Source of the DNA: Dermacentor variabilis
Lineage: Eukaryota > Arthropoda > Arachnida > Ixodida > Ixodidae
Direction: 5' to 3'
Length of the DNA stretch: 64,000 nt
NCBI RefSeq assembly: GCF_050947875.1
Contig: NC_134572.1
Span: 127,534,605 to 127,598,604, forward strand
Shown one piece after another: positions 1 through 10,081 of the stretch (the stretch's first letter is position 1; the number at the start of each line of letters is the position of its first letter). The notes beneath the pieces are model-generated. The model ran no database searches. It was given only the letters and a program-made list of their open reading frames with translations, and was not told where the DNA came from. Position numbers and translations under genes: made by a program.

Positions 1-650
<650 letters not shown>

Positions 651-875
651 GTGAATGGCTCTCAATAGTGTTGAAGCAATTTGAAGCATGCGTGAATTTT
701 AGCGTGAACCTCATGGCAATCGCGGAAATCCCGTTCCTAAAGACTGCTAACCCGAATGTACTTTTCGCTGTGCTTCTACCGTCCAGCGTGGAAATAAAAA
801 GAATAGAAAGCATGTGTGGCAGAGCACCAGGCTGCTGTACGAGTGGTCCCCTGTTTAAATCCAGCGCCAGACAAC

Positions 876-898
876 TATATATATATATATATATATAT
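876..898. repeat. Short (TA)n microsatellite
   Basis: About 11 TA units. The preceding bases (about 830-875) contain a tRNA-like 'gtttaaatccagcgcc' segment, which suggests a SINE tail, but too little remains to assign it. Confidence 0.85.
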
Positions 899-1273
899 TC
901 AGAATACGACGGTGACCAGTGGTCCCAGGGTTAACAACCAGTAGCAGGTGTAGACCCACATTTTCCGGCTATAAACATACCCGATTCCGAAGAGTGATGG
1001 TAATTAGCGCCCTAAGAAAGACTGTTTCCAAAAAAACTAAAAGATAAGAAAGACAACAATAGCGAGTAAAAATTGTAAAAAGGGGCGCCGCTGAGTTCGA
1101 ATGCGCGTAAAAATTAAGAAAGGATGCTAGTTGTTCAGATATGGAATCTCCTTGTCATGCAGTAAAAAAATATGGTGCATCAACACGTGCGGGAACCGTT
1201 CTTGTGAACGATCTACGCTTCCCAAATCTCACTGTTCGCGGTGTTGGCGAAGTACGCATGCCTATATCAAACG

Positions 1274-1786
1274 TTAACCCCCACATTCTATACAATGCAA
1301 GACTAAGGTGCTGTCGGCATTTCCTTCCAGCGAGTTGGAATATTCACGCGACCTACCGTTTGGACACTTTCCTGTTTGGCCTTGACAGCGGTTTCCATAG
1401 GCCGTACGGGAATCATAGACGATATGCGTCTTGCAGGCCACGAAGAGGTTCATGTATTTTGCGTCGCAGACCGGTCTCGTTTTATCACCACCATTTACGC
1501 GTCTGCATAAGGCTGGAACTTGTATGAGGTAGAAAAGGCAGTGTCGATGCAAAACACGCCCTGCCGATTTTTCGATGTCGTGCATTACATCATGAATGTG
1601 AAACGGCAGCAGTTCCGGCTTGCCGTTTTCTATCAGTCGCTGTCTAGCTGCCCTGGAAGTGTAGACTAGGATACGTTCAGCAAGGCTCCTCAAGGTGCTA
1701 ACAGGAAATGAAGCGAACTTCCGATGCAGAGCTTTGTTGTACTTGCTGCGTGCACGACCTGCATAAGGCGTTCTAGGAGAAATCAT
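1274..1786 (-). CDS. Hypothetical ORF, possible exon of a small cysteine-rich protein
   Basis: An open frame of 170 codons with ordinary composition and no homology that I recognise. Six cysteines lie between about residues 87 and 145 with spacing C-x10-C-x12-C-x10-C-x15-C-x6-C. The part with a PVC, ten residues, a Cys and then a Tyr-Gly-x-x-Cys end is loosely reminiscent of Kazal-type inhibitor domains, but the expected C-x2-C pair is missing. No signal peptide is visible at the first Met. A good splice donor (acg|gtaggt, near 1345) lies just after the last Cys of the cluster, so the true exon may end there and the following residues may be intronic. It sits among repeats with no partner exon found. 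It could equally be a chance ORF or a TE remnant. Confidence 0.28.
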   Translation of the reverse strand: MISPRTPYAGRARSKYNKALHRKFASFPVSTLRSLAERILVYTSRAARQRLIENGKPELLPFHIHDVMHDIEKSAGRVLHRHCLFYLIQVPALCRRVNGGDKTRPVCDAKYMNLFVACKTHIVYDSRTAYGNRCQGQTGKCPNGRSREYSNSLEGNADSTLVLHCIECGG

Positions 1787-2565
1787 GGCGAGTTTCTAAC
1801 GCGACAGCGTTATGGGTCCCGTGGCGCAGAAAATCTGGCGTCGGCATGCGTCATCGGCGGCATTGTTCGTCAGAAACAAAACATCCCGAACCACAACTAT
1901 GCAGGCCCTCCGCGTGGCACAGAGGGGCTACTAAACTAATGGAATTTCTAAATGTAAAACGCTTCAGAAAGTTCGTAATGTCCGACTTATACACAACCGA
2001 CGGACATGTTAGCGTCAAACTGTAATTTGAAAATACGGGCAAATAATTTGAATATATGAGAAAACATAATTATGTTACGCGGAAACTCAAACACAAACCC
2101 CTTTATCCTAGCTTGCGGGGGCATGAGCCGTTGCTCCGCCTGGCACTTCCTCCCGATCGGCCCACTATTGTTTTCTATCGGGACCCATGTCACAAACTAT
2201 TCGGTGTCGGCGTCAGCGTCAGCGGGTCCCGATGACACTAACGCGTTCCACTGTTAAAGGCAAAGCTTCAGCTTCCTCCAAATTTTTATTTTTCATCCTT
2301 GCCTATCTTTATTTATTAATTTGCGTTGTTCACAAGTGCCTTCACTTGGCACACGGAATACATTTTGTAATAGTGGCTGGCCGGCCGTAGCTTCTGTCTC
2401 ATTTGGTGCCCCCTAACTCGCCGCTTTCTTTTTCTTTTTTTATGTAGGCTAACTTCATTGCTTTAGCCTTTTTACCTGAATGTTTTTCTGGGTCCTTGAA
2501 TAAAACCATCAGCCGGCAGTCAGTGCTTATGTTTTTTGTCTTCCCTTAGTCCTGTTTATGTGCAC
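1787..2565. other. Non-coding stretch, nothing recognised
   Basis: The short frames on both strands have no recognisable domains, and no splice-consistent exon was found. An AATAAA-like string occurs near 2500, with no gene to attach it to. Confidence 0.5.
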
Positions 2566-2577
2566 TAATTCTTCAAC

Positions 2578-2804
2578 AGCCGTCGTGGTTGCTCAGTGAC
2601 TATGGTGTTAGGCTGCTGAGCACAAGGTCGCGGGACCGAATCCCAACCACGTCGGCCGCACTTCGATGGGGGTGATATGCGAAAACACATGCGAAGTGCA
2701 CGTTAAAGAAGCCCAGGTGGTCGGAATTGCCGGAGTGCTCCACTACGGCATGCCCCACAAAGTGACTTTGATGCGTAAAACCCCATAATTTAATTAAATT
2801 CTTT
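2578..2804 (+). mobile_element. tRNA-derived SINE with 12 bp target-site duplication
   Basis: The 5' part is tRNA-like: an A box in 'ggttgctcagtgactatggt' and a B box in 'gggaccgaatccca'. It is followed by the conserved tick SINE body (cgatgggggtgatatgcgaaa, the cacgttaaagaagcccaggtgg block, and 'gcgtaaaaccccataattt') and an AT-rich tail. It is flanked by a perfect direct repeat, taattcttcaac, at 2566-2577 and 2805-2816, so both ends are defined. SINEs of this type are known from ixodid ticks; membership of the family named Ruka is an inference. It is non-autonomous, and its mobilising LINE is unknown. Confidence 0.92.
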
Positions 2805-2816
2805 TAATTCTTCAAC

Positions 2817-3854
2817 TTATGAACATTCAAAAACATGGACCGAGACCGCTAAACGCCAACGCGGTAGACAACATAAAACATAATACAACCAACATAAGAG
2901 CAAGCCCACCTTTACAAGCATGTCAGGAAAAGAAACACACCAGCAGCAAAGGAAAAGAAATGAAATTAACCAGAATACGAACAAGTGGCAGCCAAAGGTA
3001 AATTAAAATGCATTGCAATTCGTTCTTCTTTGTCAACTGCTAAGGCTTTCATAGCTAGTTCATTGGAACGAATGATAATTAGTGGTCATTTCGACAAATT
3101 TATCCAGCGCTCAACGGTGAGCCGTGTTTCCTTTTTTTTTTTTACGCTGCTTTTGTTATACTGCTTCTGCTACGCCAAGGATCCTGGCATCGCTGTATAA
3201 ATTAGGCAAGAAAATGCAGTTTCAATAGAGTGTGTCCGGCAAAACGCAGCAGGCGTAGAGGGAGGGTCCTCTTCCATGGAGTTTTTCTATAAGCGCTTTA
3301 GAAACAAACGGCTGTATTGCTCATGGGCTCTCTGAGTGTTTCCAGAGGGCACTATTTGAAATAAACACTAAGCTATTTCGCTGTTTTGACCAGGTCTTCA
3401 GGACATTAGCCGATAGCGTTGGTCGCTATTGTATTTCCATGTAGGTGTTTTTCAGATGTGCACCGCTCTTCTCGACCTTATCTTTTGGAACTTGGCTGAT
3501 AAAAAAAGTTCTATGTCTGCTCAAAATCGCCTTACTATGGCTCGGCTACCCGAGTAATCAGCGAAACGTTCGACGCGAATCGTATCTTTCCTTTTTCAGC
3601 TGGGGCCAGCTTTAAGAGCCTAGATTTTCAGGCATTCGCTACTCACTGTCGCAGCAAGCCTTATGATCCCTTCGTCTGGGCTTTCTCTTTTGTTAACCAG
3701 GAAAGAATGTTTCGAACACATAATCGATCGGCAAACGACATGCATCAAGTACAAGAACATGTCAGAAAGTTTATTAAACTATCGCAAAGAGCCCTCAACT
3801 AATCATGATATATAATTATTCCCGCAGATTCTCGGCGAGTAGAAATATATATTT
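2817..3854. other. Non-coding stretch, nothing recognised
   Basis: AT-rich sequence with poly-T runs near 3130. No exon-like frames with plausible splice sites, and no recognisable repeat family. Confidence 0.5.
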
Positions 3855-4078
3855 TATTAAAATTGAATCCTGGTGCTTTACGTGCCAACACAACGATATG
3901 ATTATGAGGGAAGGGGTGGACACCGGAAATTTTGAACACCTGGGGATCTATAATCGGCCCCCAATACACGGGAAAAAGACGTTTTTGCATTTCGCTCCCA
4001 TCGAAATGCGACGGCCGCGGCCGGGATTCGATCCCGCTACCTCTTGGCAGCGCCACACTAGTCGCTAAGCCACGACAA
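3855..4078 (-). mobile_element. tRNA-derived SINE, same family as 2578-2804
   Basis: Reading the minus strand from 4078, the tRNA-like head (gtcgtggcttagcgac, then B box 'gggatcgaatcccg') is followed by the same body, including 'cgatgggagcgaaatgc', and ends in the 'cacgtaaagcaccagg' block plus an A/T tail. It is more diverged than the other copies, and I found no convincing target-site duplication. Confidence 0.88.
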
Positions 4079-4557
4079 AAGAATGTTGCTTGCAACGCGT
4101 AATAGTAGCAAAAAATTAAAGGGATTAGACCCGGACTCGGATGCCTGACTCGTTCGTCATCTGGCAGCAACTGCGCGAGCAGCCGCCGTGGCAGCTGCTC
4201 GTGCTCGGCGCATCTTATTTTTAATTTGTAATACACTTTCGCGACCGACAAAATTGCTAAAGGCTGCCGCCTTCAAGAAAGTACTTTTTGCACAGGACGG
4301 CTTATCATGAAGCCGGACGCCGACTTCAGGCAGCACGCTCGAGGGATGCTGTCGCGACGAGGAAACAGTTCCGTCACCCGGGCCAGCTTCCACAGGATAG
4401 GCGGCAAAGAGTCGTCGTACACCAGTGCACCAGGACCACGTCTCTAACTTGAAGTCGTGGTGGTAGCTTCGCTGTCGCCTTATGTGCAGTGCGCAGAAGC
4501 GGCAAGTACTCCTTGTGCCAGCGCTACTCGAGATTGTCCATTGAAGCTCGTAGATGT

Positions 4558-5379
4558 CACCATCATCATAATAATCATCATCATAATCATCATCATCAGC
4601 CTGGCTACGCCCGCTGCAGGGCAAAGGCCTCTCCCATACTTCTCCAACTACCCCGGTCATGTGCTAATTGTGGCCATGTTGTCCCTGCAAACTTCTTAAT
4701 CTTATCCTCCCACCTAACTTTCTGCCGCCCTCTGCTACGCTTGCCTTTTCTTGAAATCCAGTCCGTAACCCTTAATGACCATAGGTTATCTTCCCTCCTC
4801 ATTACATGTCCTGCGCATGCCCCACTTCTTTTTCTTGATTTCAAGTAAGATGTCATTAACTCGCGTTCGTTCCCTCACCCAATCTGCTCTTTTCTTATCC
4901 CTTAACGTTACAACCATCATTCTTCTTTCTTTCCATATCTCGTTGCGTCGTCCTCAATTTACGTAGAACCCTTTTTGTACGCCTCCAGGTTCCTGCCTGT
5001 ATGTGAGTACTGGTAATACAGCTGTTATACACTTTCCTTTTGAGGGATAATGGCAACCTGCTGTTCATGATCTGAGAATGCCTGCCAAACGCACCCCAAC
5101 CCATTCTTATTCTTCCGATTATTTCAGTCTCACGATCCGGATCCGCGGTCACGACCTGCCCAAAGATGTGTTCCGTTACCAGTTCCAGTGCCTCGCTACC
5201 TATCGTAAACTGCTGCTCTCTTCCCCCCCCCCCAAGGCTGTTAAACATTAATTTACTTTTCTGCAGATTAATTTTTAGACCCAGTCTTCTGTGTTGCCTG
5301 TCCAGGTCAATGAGCATGCATTGCAATTGGTCCCCTGAGTTACTAAGCAAGGCAATATCATCAGCGAATCGCAAGTGTG
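4558..5379 (-). mobile_element. 5'-truncated RTE-like LINE, 3' end of reverse transcriptase
   Basis: On the minus strand the frame opens with RFADDIALLSNSG, which contains the FADD form of the RT active-site box. It continues through the conserved tail of the protein (QVVTADPDRETEIIGRIRM, then NSRLPLSLK and RRTKRVLRKLRTTQR). The last part lies in a different frame (HVMRREDNLWSLRVTDW, then GKRSRGRQKVRW and RSMGEAFALQ), so at least one frameshift has occurred. The copy ends in an (ATG/ATC)n run at about 4561-4598, a microsatellite tail typical of RTE/BovB-type LINEs. Only the last part of the RT is present, so it is dead. A related copy lies at 9209-9980. Confidence 0.85.
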
Positions 5380-5402
5380 ATTGCCTTGCTTAGTAACTCA
5401 GG
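5334..5402. repeat. 23 bp perfect inverted repeat at the LINE 5' junction
   Basis: Arms 5334-5356 (cctgagttactaagcaaggc...) and 5380-5402 are exact reverse complements, separated by 23 nt. The inner arm is the LINE's own coding sequence for the residues after FADD, so the outer arm is a fold-back copy at the truncated 5' end. Confidence 0.93.
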
Positions 5403-5529
5403 TTACTAGATTACGAGGTTACTAAATCGTAGATGTATGTTATATTCTACTGTATTTACATTTACGCACTATTTTCCTCACCGATGTAACCTTTACCCTA
5501 TGTAATACCCTCCCTAGAGGGCCTTCAGG

Positions 5530-6907
5530 GTTATTGTGAAATAAAAAGAAACAAAGTTGATTTGGGCAGCGTGGCATTCAACTCCTGAGACAAACACGTT
5601 GCACGTTTGCCAAATAATAAGTGTGAAGGCGCTAAGTGACCTTCTATCGCCGGCGCCCTTGTGGCTCGACGTAGCATTCGCGCGGTACGTGTGTCTCCGC
5701 TTGTGTTGAGTTTTGATTGGGCGTTGAGCATTGTGCGCCGGCGTTCATTCCGGAAGGGCGGCGATTGTACACATGCCTCTTTACGTAGTGGCGTACTGCC
5801 ATGCTTGCACTCGTCATCGAATTACCTTCCGGAGTACATGGAACCATCGTTGGCAAGAGTCTTGAGCCTCGTCTGTTAGGCTTGCACAGCCTTGTAGGAG
5901 GTGAACATTTCTTGCCTTTGGGAGACCTCGTGGCGCCGCTATTGCACCTGGGTTCACTAGGTCTGTATGTGGCAGCTGCCTTAGGCGGCGTTTCATGATC
6001 GGCAACCTTGTCACTGTCGTGTTTCTTGAAGGCGCCTGTGTTCTTGCCTTTCCCTTGTTTTTCTTTGTGGGGTTTTGGGGAATAAGACGCGCCATTGCGC
6101 GGGCACATTTCACCTGTTTCTGCAATCCCTGTGCCTCACTCCCTCCTTGCTCCGAGCCAGTTGTCAGTGGTGGCGCTCCGCTCGCGATGCTTCGCGGTGA
6201 GGGTCGAGCTACGACGTGACGTAGCGGCCCCTGGCAGCTGCTGTCATGACTGTAGCGTGTCTCTCTCTCCTTGGAACAGCGCCGGGTACGTACATACTTC
6301 CTCTCGTCCACCCGCCGACACCTTTTTGACTAGGACTGAGCACGCGCGGTGCCTTTGCCCGTGCGGGGAGCGCGTACCTCGTGTGTATCTTGTCCCCACG
6401 CTAAGCCGAAGAACGGGTGCCTAGTGCTCGCGCGAGGTCGTACGTACCACGCCGAGCCGCACTCATCGGAGGTCCAAGCCCAAGGAGATTGCCCGAGCTC
6501 CCGCGACTTGACCGATTGGTTATCGTGAGAGCAAGTAGCATAGCCACCGGGACTTTTCCTAGGGGCATGCCCCAGCTTGAGCCTGTACTCTCGCAGCAAC
6601 GTACTATAGGCTCCCCTCACTATCGCCCTTGGTGCGGAACCCCTTTGGTTCTCCGCCGCCCTGGGAGCGGGCGTTTGTGCAGTGTCGCGTGTCACCGAAT
6701 AGAATAATCGGTATCAGTCAACTCAGGTCAATACTGTGTTCTTGCGTGCTTCGCTCAGTAGCCCCTTGCGGCCTGAGCTCGCGCGCAGCGGCGCTAGGTG
6801 CTGACGGCTGACGCGGCCCTGCGGCTCGCTAAGCTCGAACCCGCGGTGGTCGGTACCCCTGTGAGGCATGAAGACCACACCTTGTCCTTGCTACTTTTCT
6901 TGCCCTC
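5530..6907. other. GC-rich block, unassigned, probably decayed retroelement
   Basis: Much more GC- and CpG-rich than the rest of the window, with overlapping open frames on both strands. These include two minus-strand frames of 154 and 165 codons (5644-6108 and 5814-6311) that are basic and low in complexity. No domain is recognised. The adjoining DNA at 7178-8200 is a BEL/Pao remnant on the minus strand, so this block may be its downstream part or its LTR, but I could not identify LTR ends. It is not presented as a gene. Confidence 0.4.
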
Positions 6908-6919
6908 CTGAGGCATTGT

Positions 6920-7165
6920 AATAATAATAATAATAATATTTGGGGTTTTACGTGCCAAAACCACTATCTAATTATGAGGCACGCCGTAGTGGAGAACTCC
7001 GGAAACTTTGACCACCTGGGGTTCTTTAACGTGCACCTAAATCTAAGCACACGGGTGTTTTCGCATTTCGCCCCCATCGAAATGCGGCCGCCGTGGCCGG
7101 GATTCGATCCCGCGACCTCGTGCTCAGCAGCCCAACACCATAGCCACTGAGCAACCACGGCGGGT
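6920..7165 (-). mobile_element. tRNA-derived SINE inserted in the BEL/Pao remnant, 12 bp TSD
   Basis: A well-preserved minus-strand SINE: head at 7165 (cccgccgtggttgctcagtg), B box 'gggatcgaatccc', the body, 'cacgtaaaaccccaa', and a (TTA)n tail at about 6920-6936. It is flanked by a perfect direct repeat, ctgaggcattgt, at 6908-6919 and 7166-7177. It is closer to the apparent family consensus than the copies at 2578 and 3855, so it looks younger. Confidence 0.95.
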
Positions 7166-7177
7166 CTGAGGCATTGT

Positions 7178-8200
7178 GATGGCTTGTTCTCTGGACAGGA
7201 GCACTCTTCTATGGAAGCTTGGTAAACAATGAAGGAGGTGCGGTGCGGGCCCGTCTCCTTGCGCGACGAGGGGAGCTTTGTACCTGTATTGGTTACCTTC
7301 CTCAGTAATGTCTCGTATGCCAACTGTATTCAGGTATTTCAATGGTGCATCAATGGTGCATCAACTGTATTTCAATGGCGCATTGTCTCTGCGAGGCTCT
7401 CCAATGCCCAAGACCAGAGACGTGATTTGAACAGTTGAACCTTGAGAGAAGTCAAAGGTTCCCTGGATCGTTCACCGAAAACGGGTTTCCACTGCAGTAA
7501 CTTGAGGCGATAATCGAGATACCCGGCCAGTTACAATGTCCCAGTAGATATTGGAGCAAATGAGAATGCTGGTCACCTTTTTTTTTTTGTTTCGGAAAGT
7601 AGCTGCTTCAGAGCTTGCAACAGACCGAACACGACCGATGTTATTCATCATGGTGATTATCGCGCCATCCGCTGGTGAATTAGTTACCGCAGAGATTTCC
7701 GGTACTTCGAGGGCGTCTATAGTGGTCTCGTTGGTACTGTGCCCACTTCGGAGTGTGACGGATACTCAGTTACATGTAAGGGTCGCAAGGTGATGCGTCT
7801 TCCCGAAGGTGAATATAGTGAGGGGCTCCACACCTTGGACTGGACAATTAAGTGATCGAGCGACGTCCTGCTGAATGAAAGTGCGCTGGCTGCCCGTGTC
7901 CAGAAGGAACCGCAGCAAACTTCACCTTGCTGGTGCGACAGCTCTAACTCTACCCGTCGTTAGGAATACGGGCGTGCGTGAGGTACCACGCGTTAACACG
8001 GAAGTTGCACAAGGTGGTGTGTGGATACGTCCCGGCCCGCTTGCGTGTTGCACGGACGGCGCATACGCGTTGCCCACGCACATTCCTTGGTTGTGACTCG
8101 GAGTGCATACGTTGCACAACGAAGTCAGGTGTTGGCTCTCAAGTTTCCGTGGCGTTGTGGACACGCAAAAGACCCAGTTGGTCCCAGATTAGAGAAGGGG
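7178..8200 (-). mobile_element. Decayed BEL/Pao-type LTR retrotransposon, Gag-Pro region
   Basis: On the minus strand, one frame shows a retroelement aspartic-protease core: LRFLLDTGSQRTFIQ, with DTG at 7892-7900. It continues as PLTIFTFGK and then, after an in-frame stop, VSVTLRSGHSTNE and IDALEVPEIS. Further on, frame-shifted, come YWDIVTGRVSRL and TIQGTFDFS. Upstream, at about 8100, is a Cys/His cluster (CNVCTPSHNQGMC) of the kind found in BEL gag. This order is characteristic of BEL/Pao Gag-Pro. Stops and frameshifts show it is inactive. A SINE at 6920-7165 interrupts its downstream side. No RT or integrase was found. Confidence 0.72.
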
Positions 8201-9208
8201 CGGGAAAGAGCGGTTTGATGAGCTGACAGCTGCGCTGACTCCGGAACGTCTGTCATTAGCAAGGGTTCCAGCTGCATAGGTGCGCGCTCACGCCACACGC
8301 GCTACCAATCAGAACCCTTTCGGTTCCGCCAGGGCGGGGGGCGGGGGTGTTGCGATATGGCAGGAAAGGGTTTCGCGAGCGCTGCACCGGCTTCGTTTCC
8401 GCTCAGTTCAGCCTCGAAGAACGGAAGGGGCACCGACGTGTTGTGCGTTCCCCGAAGAAACACGCAGCCTTTGAAGAGCGCCAACAAGAACTCGCCCGCG
8501 AAAGGCCTCGCCGTCGGCGCACCGATCCAGCCAATAGAGCCAACTGAGCCCAGCCAATCCGACAGCAACGAGATCTCGAGCTTAGGGAGCGGGAGACCGA
8601 AGCAATCTGCCACCGTTACCTTTGGGTTACTTAACCGTTACAAAGGTCAAGTGCGCGCTGGACAAGCTTCGCTTACCCGCATTTTCCGGTATGGGAAGGG
8701 TTGGTCAGTTTATTGTATGATGCTTACCCCGGGCCGTTCCCGTAAGCGCTGCCAAAGCGCTCTTAGAAACTCATCAACCGTGATTGAATATTTTTGCATC
8801 AACCAACCAAATAATTGCCCATTGACCTTCAGCTTCAAATAGACTTACTCTTTCCGCCTTTTCACGCCTTACATTAGGAGGCGCACCTTGATTATGCTTT
8901 TGCGGGTCCGCGTGTTAGCATAACAACAACAAACCTTCAAAGATCAACGCGATACTATCATTTGGTCTACAACTTTATTCCTGGCATGGGCATGGTATGC
9001 TGAAACATGTTGATTGCGTCAAGTTCTTAACGCATTGTTGTGTGTTCTAGTAGTTTTTAACTTCCGTTAGAGCATATTTACAGACGTATGATACCTTAGC
9101 GTTATCAGATTTAAATGCGATTAACATTCTTTCGGAACTTCATCCAGTGTGAGTTAGGTATCCTGCCTATTTGTCCGCATCTAGGGCAACTGTGTGTTCG
9201 CCCGTTTG
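8201..9208. other. GC-rich to AT-rich stretch without a recognised gene
   Basis: The GC-rich part (8201-8740) has overlapping frames on both strands (up to 161 codons, + strand 8357-8842) without recognisable domains. It probably belongs to the same decayed retroelement. From about 8750 to 9208 the sequence becomes AT-rich and featureless. Confidence 0.4.
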
Positions 9209-9980
9209 TGCTTAGTAACTCAGCGGAGCAATTGCAATGCATGTTCACTGACCTGGAGAGGCAAAGCAGAAGAGTGGGTCTAAAAATTAGACTGCAGAAA
9301 ACTAAAGTAAGGCTTACCGTCTCGGAAGAGAGCAGCAGTTTACGATAGGTAGCGAGGCACTGGAAGTAGTGAGGGAATACATTTACTTAGGCCAGGTAGT
9401 GACCGCGGATCCGGATCATGAGGCTGAAATAATCAGAAGAATAAGAATGGGCTGGGGTGGGTTTGACAAGCATTCTCAGATCATGAACAGCAGGTTGCCA
9501 TCATCTCTCCAGGGAAAAGTGTATAACAGCTGTGTCGTACCAGTACTCACCTACGGGGCAGAAACCTGGAGGCTTACGAAAATGGGTCTACTCAAATTGA
9601 GGACGACACAACGAGCTATGTAAACAAGAATGATGGGTGTAACGTTAAGGGATAAGAAAATAGCAGATTGGGTGAGGGAACTAACGCAAGTTAATGACAT
9701 CTTAGTTGTAATCTAGAAAAATAAATAGGCATGGGCAGGACATGTAATGAGGAGGGAAGATAACCGATGTTCGTTAAGGGTTACAGACTGGAGTCCAAGG
9801 AAAGGGAAGCGCAGCAGGGGGCGTAAGAAAGTCATGTAGGCGGATGAGATTAAGAAGTTTGCAGGGACGACATGGCCACAATTAATACATGACTGGGGTA
9901 GTTGGAGAAGTATCGGAGAGGCCTTTGTCCTGCAGTGGGCGTAACTAGGGTGATGATGATGGTGATGATGATGATGATGA
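9209..9980 (+). mobile_element. 5'-truncated RTE-like LINE, 3' end (second copy)
   Basis: Homologous to 4558-5379 but on the plus strand. It begins at LSNSAEQLQCM (the FADD box itself is missing) and continues with QVVTADPDHEAEIIRRIRM, MNSRLPSSLQGKVYNS and VLTYGAETWRLTK. A stop near 9621 and later frame changes follow, and the element ends in a (TGA)n run at 9951-9980. The two copies are truncated within a few tens of bases of the same point. It is non-functional. Confidence 0.85.
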
Positions 9981-10062
9981 GGGCCACTGGCTGGTCCATA
10001 GTCTAGTGGGTAAAGCATCGGACTGCAGTTCTGAGGGAACCAGTTTTAAAAGTAACCGTTGA
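9981..10062 (+). other. tRNA-like fragment next to the LINE tail
   Basis: The string 'atagtctagtgggtaaagc' resembles a tRNA A box, and the following 'actgcagttctgagggaacc' could be a degenerate B box. It is too short and imperfect to be a tRNA gene. It is probably a tRNA-derived remnant. Confidence 0.25.
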
Positions 10063-10081
10063 ACCAACATTGTTCACTAGG

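Noticed and set aside
2578..2660. tRNA genes at the SINE heads (also 4078, 7165, 32490 and 37985)
   Set aside because: A and B boxes are present, but the cloverleaf is not intact and the sequence continues into SINE bodies.
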